Positions 14,139 to 20,459 of a stretch of 20,459 bases of DNA are shown piece after piece. Source of the stretch: Alistipes sp. UBA943 (GTDB lineage: Bacteria; Bacteroidota; Bacteroidia; Bacteroidales; Rikenellaceae); assembly GCA_002293345.1 (NCBI GenBank), contig DBDB01000054.1:7021-27479 (forward strand), read 5' to 3'. The notes beneath the pieces are model-generated. The model was not told the DNA's origin. It did not search any database and saw only the letters and a list, made by a program, of their open reading frames with translations. The stretch's first letter is position 1. Each line of letters begins with the position of its first letter. Both the position numbers and the translations under genes were made by a program.

Positions 14139-14166
14139 AAAAATCGCTACAAATGTAGCGATTTTT
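14139..14166 (-). terminator. Terminator of the fba-GNAT unit
   Basis: Stem AAAAATCGCTAC/GTAGCGATTTTT (about 14139-14150 with 14155-14166) and a 4-nt loop, with a T-run on either strand. It begins 21 nt after the GNAT stop on the minus strand and ends 5 nt before the tRNA gene. The minus-strand loop region also contains a perfect -7 box. Confidence 0.8.
14150..14157 (-). promoter_or_regulatory. -7 box for tRNA-Arg, inside the terminator hairpin
   Basis: TACATTTG on the minus strand matches TAnnTTTG exactly. Its end is 16 nt upstream of the mature tRNA 5' end, a reasonable distance for a short tRNA leader. No clear -33 element is visible. The match lies across the loop and upper stem of the terminator, so chance is possible. 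Confidence 0.45.
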
Positions 14167-14187
14167 ATTGAAAATGGAGACGTCTCC

Positions 14188-14463
14188 TCACCCCAACAGG
14201 TCCTCCCATTCGGGATGTCGGCGTACATAGCCCGCGGCGAAACTACATGCCGGACGTACCTTCACACCCCGCTCGCGACAATCCTGCAACGCGGCACGTG
14301 TCAATTCCGACGCGATACCCTGACCCTCATACTGTGCCGGCACGCCCGTGTGCACGAATGCCACCACACCGTCACCCATCTCGATGTAGTCGATTACAGC
14401 GATGTCGCCCCCCAGATCACACTCGTAACGGCTTGCATCCGTATTGTGAACAATTTTTCTCAT
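14188..14463 (-). CDS. Small GNAT-like N-acetyltransferase (NATD1-type)
   Basis: A 91-residue cytoplasmic protein of the short GNAT-like family related to NATD1/YidJ-type acetyltransferases. Visible features are the beta-strand block AVIDYIEMGDGVVAFVHTGVP, the acetyl-CoA-binding turn QYEGQGIASEL (44-54) and the C-terminal hallmark VRPACSFAAGYVRRHPEWEDLL (69-90), including the conserved Cys of this subfamily. The substrate is unknown; the family is smaller than ordinary GNATs and may act on small molecules. It lies 31 nt after fba on the same strand and before the terminator at 14139-14166, so it probably shares the fba transcript. Confidence 0.88.
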   Translation of the reverse strand: MRKIVHNTDASRYECDLGGDIAVIDYIEMGDGVVAFVHTGVPAQYEGQGIASELTRAALQDCRERGVKVRPACSFAAGYVRRHPEWEDLLG

Positions 14464-14494
14464 ACGATTCGATTTACCCTCACGGGATCAAAAT

Positions 14495-15487
14495 TCATGC
14501 CTTACCGGCCGACCCGAGCACTTTTTCACATTTGTGCATATAGAGGCGCTTCATCTCGTCGCGTGCGGGCCCCAGGTATTTGCGCGGATCGAATTCGGCA
14601 GGCTGTTCGGCCAACACGACACGTACCGCTGCCGTCATCGCCAGGCGACTGTCGGAGTCGATATTGATCTTGCACACGGCGCTCTTCGCTGCACGCCGCA
14701 ACTGATCCTCCGGGATGCCGATGGCATTTTTAAGCGCACCGCCATGTGTGTTGATCATCTGCACGTACTCCTGCGGCACGGACGACGCACCGTGAAGCAC
14801 GATCGGGAATCCGGGAATGCGTTTTTCGATCTCCTCCAAAATATCGAAACGAAGTTCGGGCGGTACCAACGTTCCGTCCGCCGCACGTACACACTGTTCG
14901 GGTTTGAACTTGTTGGCGCCGTGGGAGGTGCCGATCGAGATGGCAAGCGAATCGACACCTGTTTTCTTCACGAAATCCTCCACATCCTCGGGACGCGTGT
15001 AGGTATGGTGTTCGGCGGACACTTCGTCCTCCACGCCGGCCAGCACACCCAGTTCACCTTCGACCGTCACGTCATGTGCGTGTGCGTATTCGACCACACG
15101 CTTCGTCAGGGCCACGTTCTCGTCATACGTCAGGTGCGACCCGTCGATCATCACCGACGAGAAACCCATGTCGATACAATCCTTGCACAGCTCGAACGTA
15201 TCTCCATGATCGAGGTGCAGCACGATCGGGATGTTCTTACCCAACTGTTTGGCATACTCGACAGCGCCTTGAGCCATGTAACGCAGGATCGTCGGACTGG
15301 CATACTTGCGTGCTCCGGACGACACCTGCATAATCACCGGTGACGATGCCTCGACACACGCCTGAACGATGGCCTGCATCTGTTCCATGTTGTTGAAATT
15401 GAATGCCGGGATAGCGTACCCTCCCTTCACCGCCTTGGCGAACATGTCGCGCGAATTGACCAGACCGAGTTCCTTGAAAGATGTCAT
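14495..15487 (-). CDS. fba: Class II fructose-1,6-bisphosphate aldolase
   Basis: Zinc-dependent aldolase that interconverts fructose 1,6-bisphosphate with glyceraldehyde 3-phosphate and dihydroxyacetone phosphate in glycolysis and gluconeogenesis. It has 330 residues. The class II signatures are clear: AIPAFNFNN (25-33), the catalytic and zinc motif HLDHGD with Asp93 and His94, VEGELG (142-147), and further probable zinc ligands His189 (GTSHG) and His232 (LHGASS). The phosphate-binding NIDSDSR lies at 275-281. The sequence resembles the longer class II form rather than the tagatose-bisphosphate aldolase type. Its promoter box at 15519-15512 is divergent from that of the fumarase. A GNAT gene follows 31 nt downstream. 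Confidence 0.96.
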   Translation of the reverse strand: MTSFKELGLVNSRDMFAKAVKGGYAIPAFNFNNMEQMQAIVQACVEASSPVIMQVSSGARKYASPTILRYMAQGAVEYAKQLGKNIPIVLHLDHGDTFELCKDCIDMGFSSVMIDGSHLTYDENVALTKRVVEYAHAHDVTVEGELGVLAGVEDEVSAEHHTYTRPEDVEDFVKKTGVDSLAISIGTSHGANKFKPEQCVRAADGTLVPPELRFDILEEIEKRIPGFPIVLHGASSVPQEYVQMINTHGGALKNAIGIPEDQLRRAAKSAVCKINIDSDSRLAMTAAVRVVLAEQPAEFDPRKYLGPARDEMKRLYMHKCEKVLGSAGKA

Positions 15488-15511
15488 AGCTAACGAATTT
15501 TAGAATTAAAA

Positions 15512-15519
15512 CAAAGTTA
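15512..15519 (-). promoter_or_regulatory. -7 box of the fba promoter
   Basis: TAACTTTG on the minus strand, an exact TAnnTTTG match 24 nt before the fba ATG, giving a leader of about 20 nt. It forms a perfect inverted repeat with the fumarase box (CAAAGTTA-N12-TAACTTTG). Confidence 0.65.
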
Positions 15520-15531
15520 ATATATTATTTG

Positions 15532-15539
15532 TAACTTTG
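15532..15539 (+). promoter_or_regulatory. -7 box of the fumarase promoter
   Basis: TAACTTTG, an exact TAnnTTTG match, only 5 nt before the ATG at 15545. Transcription would start at or within a few bases of the start codon. The GTG at 15539-15541 overlaps the box and is therefore unlikely to be the start. Confidence 0.6.
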
Positions 15540-15544
15540 TGCGT

Positions 15545-17104
15545 ATGACGACACAATATCGAATTTTAACCGCGGAACATGTCCACACGGTGGATTGCGA
15601 AGGCCGCAAGATCCTGAAAATTGACCCTCAAGGGTTGACCTTGTTGGCGCGTGAAGCGATGGCCGAGATTGGGTTCTACCTGCGTGCGTCGCATCTCGAA
15701 AAGGTGCGTGCCATTCTGGACGATCCCGAGGCGAGCGATAACGACAAGTTCGTCGCCTACACGCTCCTCATGAACCAGGTCGTGGCGGCACAGGGGGAGC
15801 TGCCCACGTGTCAGGATACCGGCACGGCGATCTGTATCGGATACAAGGGCGAGGATGTCTACACGGGTGCGAACGATGCCGCGGCGATCACCGAGGGTGT
15901 GCGTCAGACCTATGCCGAGCGCAATCTGCGTTACTCGCAGGTGGTGCCCCTGACGATGTTCGACGAGAAAAACTCGGGTACGAACCTCCCGGCACAGATA
16001 GACCTCTATGCCACGCAAGGCAACGAATACAACTTCCTCTTCATAGCCAAGGGTGGCGGGTCGGCCAACAAAACGTTCCTCTATCAGCAGAACAAAACCT
16101 TATTGAACGACGTGTCCATGGAGGCGTTCTTTCGGGAGCGTATCCGTGACCTCGGCACAACGGCATGCCCCCCGTACCACCTGGCGATCTGTATCGGCGG
16201 CACGTCGGCCGAGATGTGTCTCGCGACGGTAAAAAAAGCCTCGGCAGGGTATCTGGACGACCTTCCCACGTCGGGCGACGAGTCGGGACGCCTGTTCCGT
16301 GACACGGAGTGGGAGCAGCGCATCCTCCAAATATGTCAGGATACCGGCATCGGGGCTCAGTTCGGCGGTAAGTACCTCGCTCACGACGTGCGCGTGATAC
16401 GCGCCCCGCGGCACGCCGCGTCATGCCCCGTGGGCATGGGCGTGAGCTGCTCGGCGGACCGTAACGTGAAGGCCAAAATAACTACGGAAGGCATCTTCAT
16501 CGAACAGTTAGAGCACCATCCCGAGCGTTTCCTCCCCGCGGAACCACCGCTGATGACCCCTCCCGTGGACATAGATCTCGACCAGGGGATGGACGCCGTA
16601 CGTGCCACCCTGTCCAAATACCCCATCAAGACGCGTCTCCGACTCCGTGGTACGATGATCGTGGCACGTGACATGGCACACGCACGCATCAAGCAACTCA
16701 TCGACGAAGGCAAACCCATGCCCGAGTACTTCAAAAAGTATCCCATCTACTATGCCGGCCCCGCGAAGACACCCCAAGGTATGCCGTCCGGAAGCTTCGG
16801 GCCCACCACCGCGGGACGTATGGATACGTATGTGGATCTGTTCCAGCAGCACGCTGCATCACTTGTGATGGTTGCCAAAGGCAACAGGTCACCGCAGGTG
16901 ACCCAAGCGTGCCGCGAACATGGCGGCTTCTACCTCGGATCAATAGGTGGGCCCGCCGCGATCCTCGCCAAGAACTCCATCAAGTCGGTCGAGGTGATAG
17001 ATTTCCCGGAACTCGGCATGGAAGCCATCCGAAAGATATATGTCGAGGATTTTCCCGCCTTCATCATTGTCGATGATAAAGGGAACGACTTCTTTGCCAA
17101 GTAA
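15545..17104 (+). CDS. fumA: Class I (iron-sulfur) fumarate hydratase
   Basis: Interconverts fumarate and malate using an oxygen-labile [4Fe-4S] cluster. In an anaerobic Bacteroidales this usually serves the reductive branch leading to succinate. It has 519 residues from the ATG. Candidate cluster cysteines are Cys89 (LPTCQDTGTA), Cys208 (TACPPYH) and Cys302 (VSCSADR). Their spacings of 119 and 94 residues equal those I recall for E. coli FumA (Cys105, 224, 318). The alpha-domain (to about residue 330) and the beta-domain with KTPQGMPSGSFGPTTAGRMD (408-427) are both present, so this is the single-chain form. The N-terminus is shorter than in some Bacteroides homologues, but conserved sequence starts at once (YRILTAEHVHTVDCEGR). 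It is convergent with mrcA. Confidence 0.95.
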   Translation: MTTQYRILTAEHVHTVDCEGRKILKIDPQGLTLLAREAMAEIGFYLRASHLEKVRAILDDPEASDNDKFVAYTLLMNQVVAAQGELPTCQDTGTAICIGYKGEDVYTGANDAAAITEGVRQTYAERNLRYSQVVPLTMFDEKNSGTNLPAQIDLYATQGNEYNFLFIAKGGGSANKTFLYQQNKTLLNDVSMEAFFRERIRDLGTTACPPYHLAICIGGTSAEMCLATVKKASAGYLDDLPTSGDESGRLFRDTEWEQRILQICQDTGIGAQFGGKYLAHDVRVIRAPRHAASCPVGMGVSCSADRNVKAKITTEGIFIEQLEHHPERFLPAEPPLMTPPVDIDLDQGMDAVRATLSKYPIKTRLRLRGTMIVARDMAHARIKQLIDEGKPMPEYFKKYPIYYAGPAKTPQGMPSGSFGPTTAGRMDTYVDLFQQHAASLVMVAKGNRSPQVTQACREHGGFYLGSIGGPAAILAKNSIKSVEVIDFPELGMEAIRKIYVEDFPAFIIVDDKGNDFFAK

Positions 17105-17156
17105 TCGTTGCTAAGACCTTTTTTACTCCCACTGCCCCTTTTGCTTCCCCAAGACC

Positions 17157-17170
17157 CAACTGTCGCTTTT
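17157..17170 (+). repeat. CAACTGTCGCTTTT repeat, copy 3
   Basis: An exact 14-mer as at 9661 and 13217. It is part of AAGACCCAACTGT (17151-17163), which recurs inverted at 20420-20432. It marks the left edge of repeat copy A. Confidence 0.75.
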
Positions 17171-17182
17171 CTTGTTTTCAAA

Positions 17183-17540
17183 ACCGCCGCTTTTTAGTGA
17201 AAAGGCATCGTAACGATGCTTTTGCCCCAACCCCCTAACCCCCTTGATAAGGGGGAACAATACGCAAATTACATAAGTTTTGTGTCCAAAACAGAATGAT
17301 TTGTTTTCAAGCGAGCTTGAACCAAACTGTTCTGTTTCGTCCACGATCCCTTCGGGATCTGAGATTTGTTGTCGCGACACCTTTAAGAAAGGTGTTTTAG
17401 GGGTTGGTTTCTCGTGAGGTTTCCGAAACCTGCGACACAACCGAAACGCAGGAATACCAAACGTCAGGCTTTGTCTTCGCGCAGAAGGAGGGATACGAAG
17501 TATCTCCCGAAATTCTTTGGGTCACTTTCTTCTAAGAAAG
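17183..17540. repeat. Large structured intergenic repeat, copy A
   Basis: This repeat fills most of the 470-nt gap between fumarase and mrcA. Blocks shared with copy B are 17183-17204 (22/22), 17278-17292 (15/15, itself a GTTTTG/CAAAAC hairpin), 17346-17376 (28/31, with a GATCCC/GGGATC hairpin) and 17471-17540 (hairpin-rich, alignable). Between them are hairpins at 17239-17255, 17300-17326, 17378-17394 (CACCTTT/AAAGGTG), 17490-17506 and 17525-17540. A five-pair helix 17373-17377/17477-17481 closes the right half. The hairpin GCATC/GATGC with flanking AAAAG/TTTT at 17200-17224 could terminate transcription in either direction. No convincing protein is encoded; open frames on both strands are short and lack a family or start context. 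The remainder of the gap, 17541-17574, shows nothing. Confidence 0.82.
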
Positions 17541-17574
17541 GGACGGTGATGTAAAGGCGTAAAAAAGAGAAAAA

Positions 17575-19998
17575 CTAAAAGAACTCGTCGCCTTCCTCAC
17601 CCCACCAATCCTCTTTTTCGGCACCGCTGAATCGGTCGCTCGAACGGCAATCGTAACGTGGCATCACGGCAGGACGTATGAATTGATCCGTCTTGTAGAT
17701 ACCGATGCTCGGGTCGGCATACATCCGTGTCAGGAATTCGCCCACGATCGGCAACGCGATGGCACTACCTTCACCGCGCGACAGCAGGTGCACGAACTGA
17801 TCTTCGCCTCCCACCCAGGCCGCCATGACAAGTTTCGGCAACACCCCGACGAACCATGCGTCACGGTTCTTCTGCGACGTGCCGGTCTTGCCGCCCACCT
17901 CGACATTCTGCATGTTGTATGCCCAGATCAAACGTCCGCCGGTACCGGCACGGATCACATCCTGCAACATCGTCAACATCGTGTACGCCGTGCGTTGGCT
18001 GATCGCATCCTGTGTCGATGGGGCGAACCCGGCAATCAGGTTACCCTGACGATCCTCGATCCGCGTGACGAAGATCGGATCCGTGTAGACACCCTTGTTA
18101 ACGAATGTCGAGAATGCCCCCGCCATCTCGTACACGTTCGATTCCGATGAACCGAGACACAGTGCCGGTACGGGATCGATAAAACTATGGATTCCCACGT
18201 TGTGGATGAAGTTCGCCACGGCCTGGGGTTGTTTGGCCTGTTTCATGATCCAGGCCGAGTAGTTGTTGCGGCTGTTGGCCAGACCCCAACTCAACGGATG
18301 GAGCTCTCCCTCCTGCTTCACGTTACCCGCCTCTTTGGGAGACCACGGGGTGCCGGTCGACGTTTCGATCGTCACGGGGAGGTTCGGCACAGGTGTGCAG
18401 GGAGCCAGTCCGAGGTGGTCGATCGCGAACGTGTAGACAAACGGTTTCATTGTCGAACCGATCTGTCGTTTGCCCTGTTTGGCCATGTCGTACTTGAAGT
18501 AGCGGAAATCGGGACCGCCGACGTACGCCCGTATGTATCCCGACGCGGGATCCATCGCCACGAAACTCGCGCGCATGATCCGTTTGTGATGCAGGATCGA
18601 GTCGCGGGGGGTGAGCAGGGTGTCGCGTTCACCTTTGTAGGTGAACACGCGCATCGAGCATGGCTGCTCGAATGCGGCGAGGATTTTATCCTCGGCGACA
18701 CCCGCGTCGCGCATGTGGCGGTAACGATCCGACATGCGGATGGCGTTGTCGACGATACGATCCTGCTCCTTCTTCGTACCTTCGTTGAAGAGACGTTTCG
18801 TGTATTTGAACTGTGCCTCCATCGCGGGCTGTATCGACTCCTCCATCTGCTTCTGGATCGCCTCCTCGGCATACGTCTGCAGTCGCGAGTCGATTGTCGT
18901 GTAGATCTTCAACCCATCGCGATAAATGTCGTAATTCGTGCCGTCGGCCTTCACATTTTTGTGACACCAGCCGTAGATCGGATTCTCGTTGTACTGTTTG
19001 ACCGCCACCTCGTAATCCCACTCGTTCAAAAACTGACGCCGTTTGGGTGGTTCGGCATTCATCGTCAGGCGCAGCATCTCGCGGAAGTAGGTGGCGGGTC
19101 CCTCGTTGTGCGACACGGGGCGATACACCAGCTCGATCGGTAGCGCCACCAACGAGTCACGTTCATGGCGTGTGATGGCGCCCGCCGTGGCCATACGTGA
19201 GATCACCAGGTTACGTCGCGCCAAGGCATTTTCGGGGTTTCGTTTCGGGGAGTACATCGTCGGGCCCTTCACCAGTCCCACCAACACGGCAGCCTCCTGT
19301 ATGTTGAGTTCGTCGGGTTCCTTGTCGAAAAAGGTGTGCGACGCCGAACGGATACCGAATGCGTTAGAGCCGAACTCCACCGTACTGAGATACATCGCCG
19401 CGATCTCCTCCTTCGTGTAGTTGTATTCGAGTTTGAAGGCGGTGATCCACTCTTTGAGTTTCGATACGACCAGTTTGGCCTTGTTGCGGCGTGCGTTGGC
19501 GTCGCGTGGGAAGAGATTCTTGGCCAGCTGTTGCGTGATCGTACTGCCGCCGCCCTGCGACGTGTCGTGCATCAGGAACGTGCGGACACCCACACGCGCT
19601 AACGACTGCATGTCGATGCCGGAGTGTGCCCTGAAACGCAGATCCTCCGTCGAGATCAATGCCGCGACGATGGGCGGCACCAAATGTCCGTCCAGGGTCA
19701 ACATGCGTGACGAGTCAGCGGGGATCAGTTCCTCGTACTGCGTATACGAACGGTTCTGGATGAAAAATGTGCCCAATAGCTTGCCGTCGGCGGAGTAGAT
19801 CTCCGTAGCGAGGTTGCTTTTCGGGTTCTCGAGCTCCTCGAACGACGGAAGTCGTCCGAATAGTCCCGTGGAGGTGAGGATGAGTAGCAACACGAGCAGC
19901 GCGATCGGAGTGCACACGATCCACCACAGCCACTTCACGGAGCGTGGCACGTGGCGTTTGGCCTGTTGCTTGGCGGATTGGTTGTTCGGGTTTTTCAT
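17575..19998 (-). CDS. mrcA: Bifunctional penicillin-binding protein 1A
   Basis: Class A PBP that polymerises lipid II and cross-links peptidoglycan at the inner membrane, 807 residues. A basic cytoplasmic N-terminus and one membrane segment (about 23-45) are followed by a GT51 glycosyltransferase domain. This domain has catalytic Glu118 (ISTEDLRFRAHSGID), GGGSTITQQLAKNLFPR (149-165) and YLSTVEFGSNAFGI (203-216). The transpeptidase domain has Ser515-x-x-Lys518 (GSTMKPF), Ser576-Arg-Asn578 and Lys704-Thr-Gly706 (GGKTGTSQ). The C-terminal tail is acidic and Trp-containing (EDWWGEEGDEFF). The start is set at 19998 because a -7 box ends 7 nt upstream. A 44-residue in-frame extension (to 20130) runs through that box and into repeat sequence and was rejected. 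The gene stands alone between two copies of the large repeat. Confidence 0.96.
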   Translation of the reverse strand: MKNPNNQSAKQQAKRHVPRSVKWLWWIVCTPIALLVLLLILTSTGLFGRLPSFEELENPKSNLATEIYSADGKLLGTFFIQNRSYTQYEELIPADSSRMLTLDGHLVPPIVAALISTEDLRFRAHSGIDMQSLARVGVRTFLMHDTSQGGGSTITQQLAKNLFPRDANARRNKAKLVVSKLKEWITAFKLEYNYTKEEIAAMYLSTVEFGSNAFGIRSASHTFFDKEPDELNIQEAAVLVGLVKGPTMYSPKRNPENALARRNLVISRMATAGAITRHERDSLVALPIELVYRPVSHNEGPATYFREMLRLTMNAEPPKRRQFLNEWDYEVAVKQYNENPIYGWCHKNVKADGTNYDIYRDGLKIYTTIDSRLQTYAEEAIQKQMEESIQPAMEAQFKYTKRLFNEGTKKEQDRIVDNAIRMSDRYRHMRDAGVAEDKILAAFEQPCSMRVFTYKGERDTLLTPRDSILHHKRIMRASFVAMDPASGYIRAYVGGPDFRYFKYDMAKQGKRQIGSTMKPFVYTFAIDHLGLAPCTPVPNLPVTIETSTGTPWSPKEAGNVKQEGELHPLSWGLANSRNNYSAWIMKQAKQPQAVANFIHNVGIHSFIDPVPALCLGSSESNVYEMAGAFSTFVNKGVYTDPIFVTRIEDRQGNLIAGFAPSTQDAISQRTAYTMLTMLQDVIRAGTGGRLIWAYNMQNVEVGGKTGTSQKNRDAWFVGVLPKLVMAAWVGGEDQFVHLLSRGEGSAIALPIVGEFLTRMYADPSIGIYKTDQFIRPAVMPRYDCRSSDRFSGAEKEDWWGEEGDEFF

Positions 19999-20005
19999 TT
20001 GAGGA

Positions 20006-20013
20006 CAAATATA
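20006..20013 (-). promoter_or_regulatory. -7 box of the mrcA promoter
   Basis: TATATTTG on the minus strand, an exact TAnnTTTG match ending 7 nt before the ATG at 19998. Upstream is a purine-rich tract without a clear -33 TTG. The mRNA leader would be only about 3-4 nt. Confidence 0.62.
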
Positions 20014-20045
20014 CTTCTTTTTTCTAAAACCTTTTCTTTTTTCAG

Positions 20046-20416
20046 ACCGCCGCTTTTTAGTGAAAAGCGGCACCAAAAACTTTCGGGAAGTACTTCGTAC
20101 TTCCATTAGGTGCGCGACACCAAATCTCAAATTCTTTCAGAATTTTTGTGTCCAAAACCAATCAGTCTGCTTTACAAGTAAACTTGACGCAGCCATATAG
20201 CTTTCATCCGAATCCCTTCGGGATCTGCGATTTTTGGTCGCGAGGACAAGAGCTCCGCAGGAGCTCGTTCATTTGGCGGGGAGGTTTTCTGCAAGCTTGC
20301 TTGTAAGAAAACAGACACGTCAAATGAACAGAACGCTGAAAGCGTTGTCCTCGCGCAAAGTATGGAGATGCAAAGCATCTCCCGAAAGGTTTTGGGGTAC
20401 ACTTTTCTCCGAAAAG
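20046..20416. repeat. Large structured intergenic repeat, copy B
   Basis: This repeat occupies most of the 461 nt upstream of mrcA, in the same orientation as copy A. Shared blocks are 20046-20067, 20144-20158, 20212-20242 and 20345-20416. Its folding is clearer than in copy A. Hairpins are 20059-20070 region (GCCGCTTTT/AAAAGCGGC), 20086-20104 (GGAAGTAC/GTACTTCC), 20167-20192, 20250-20266 (GAGCTCC/GGAGCTC), 20267-20329 (GTTCATTTG/CAAATGAAC enclosing GTTTTCT/AGAAAAC), 20332-20346 (AACGCT/AGCGTT), 20364-20382 and 20402-20416. An 11-bp perfect helix 20239-20249/20345-20355 closes the right half. ACAGTTGGGTCTTAGG follows at 20420-20435. No protein is supported. Nothing else is seen from 20436 to the window end. 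Confidence 0.82.
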
Positions 20417-20459
20417 GGTACAGTTGGGTCTTAGGAAAGGAAAAGTAGATAGTTCACGT

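Noticed and set aside
15539..15541. GTG start for fumarase
   Set aside because: It overlaps the last base of the -7 box; the ATG at 15545 is the first start that can lie in the transcript.
17123..17440. A 105-codon minus-strand frame in repeat copy A and similar short frames in copy B (20172-20402, 20234-20434)
   Set aside because: The peptides share only a short stretch (ISDPEGI/IADPEGI) that comes from one conserved nucleotide block. Frames are broken between blocks, and the sequence conserves base pairing rather than protein.
19999..20130. N-terminal extension of mrcA by 44 codons
   Set aside because: It crosses the -7 box and enters repeat sequence. The sense reading is Lys/Arg-rich and unlike any PBP, while the ATG at 19998 gives a normal cytoplasmic tail and membrane anchor.
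17183..20416. CRISPR array as an explanation for the repeats
   Set aside because: There are only two copies, 2.9 kb apart, with multi-hundred-base diverged units and no regular spacers or cas genes.
17183..20416. Insertion sequence or group II intron
   Set aside because: No transposase or reverse transcriptase is encoded, no domain V-like end could be identified, and no target duplication is visible.

Overview
The window looks like a piece of a Bacteroidales chromosome. The protein families DUF4834, DUF4836 and DUF4924 are typical of Bacteroidota. Start codons lack Shine-Dalgarno sequences, and most transcription units are preceded by the Bacteroidota -7 box TAnnTTTG. A class I iron-sulfur fumarase fits an anaerobe. 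I see no phage, insertion sequence, CRISPR array or rRNA. Assignment below order level would be a guess.

Layout, left to right. (1) Minus-strand operon 36-4713: purB, a DUF4836 lipoprotein, an ABC ATPase with degenerate motifs and its FtsX-like permease, with 23 and 18 nt gaps and then an ATGA overlap. (2) Divergently from purB, a plus-strand run of a DUF4834 protein, mlaE and mlaF (lipid-transport ABC core), then a PiT-PhoU phosphate transporter with a DUF4924 gene 1 nt behind it, and rpmH with a strong terminator. (3) Plus-strand operon murA, rsgA and a class III aminotransferase with overlapping genes, closed by a bidirectional terminator. (4) Minus strand: fba, a small GNAT protein, a terminator, tRNA-Arg(CCU) and a small charged lipoprotein. 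(5) Divergent from fba, a class I fumarase (+). (6) mrcA (PBP1A, minus) lying between two large intergenic repeats.

The genes are mostly housekeeping: purine synthesis, peptidoglycan precursor synthesis and polymerisation (murA, mrcA), envelope lipid transport, phosphate uptake, glycolysis/gluconeogenesis, the fumarate branch of central metabolism, ribosome assembly and translation.

The least ordinary content is non-coding. Two ~360-370 bp direct repeats (about 17183-17540 and 20046-20416) flank mrcA. They share short near-identical blocks separated by hairpins whose sequences differ but whose pairing is kept, including several compensatory base-pair changes and a long closing helix abutting the same hairpin in both copies. 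That pattern suggests a structured RNA or a folded DNA element. Pieces of the family recur after other transcription units. Other points of note: two divergent promoters with the same 12-bp geometry, TAnnTTTG boxes only 5-10 nt from several start codons (near-leaderless mRNAs), a tRNA promoter box inside the upstream terminator hairpin, and an Asp-for-Cys MurA active site expected to be fosfomycin-insensitive.
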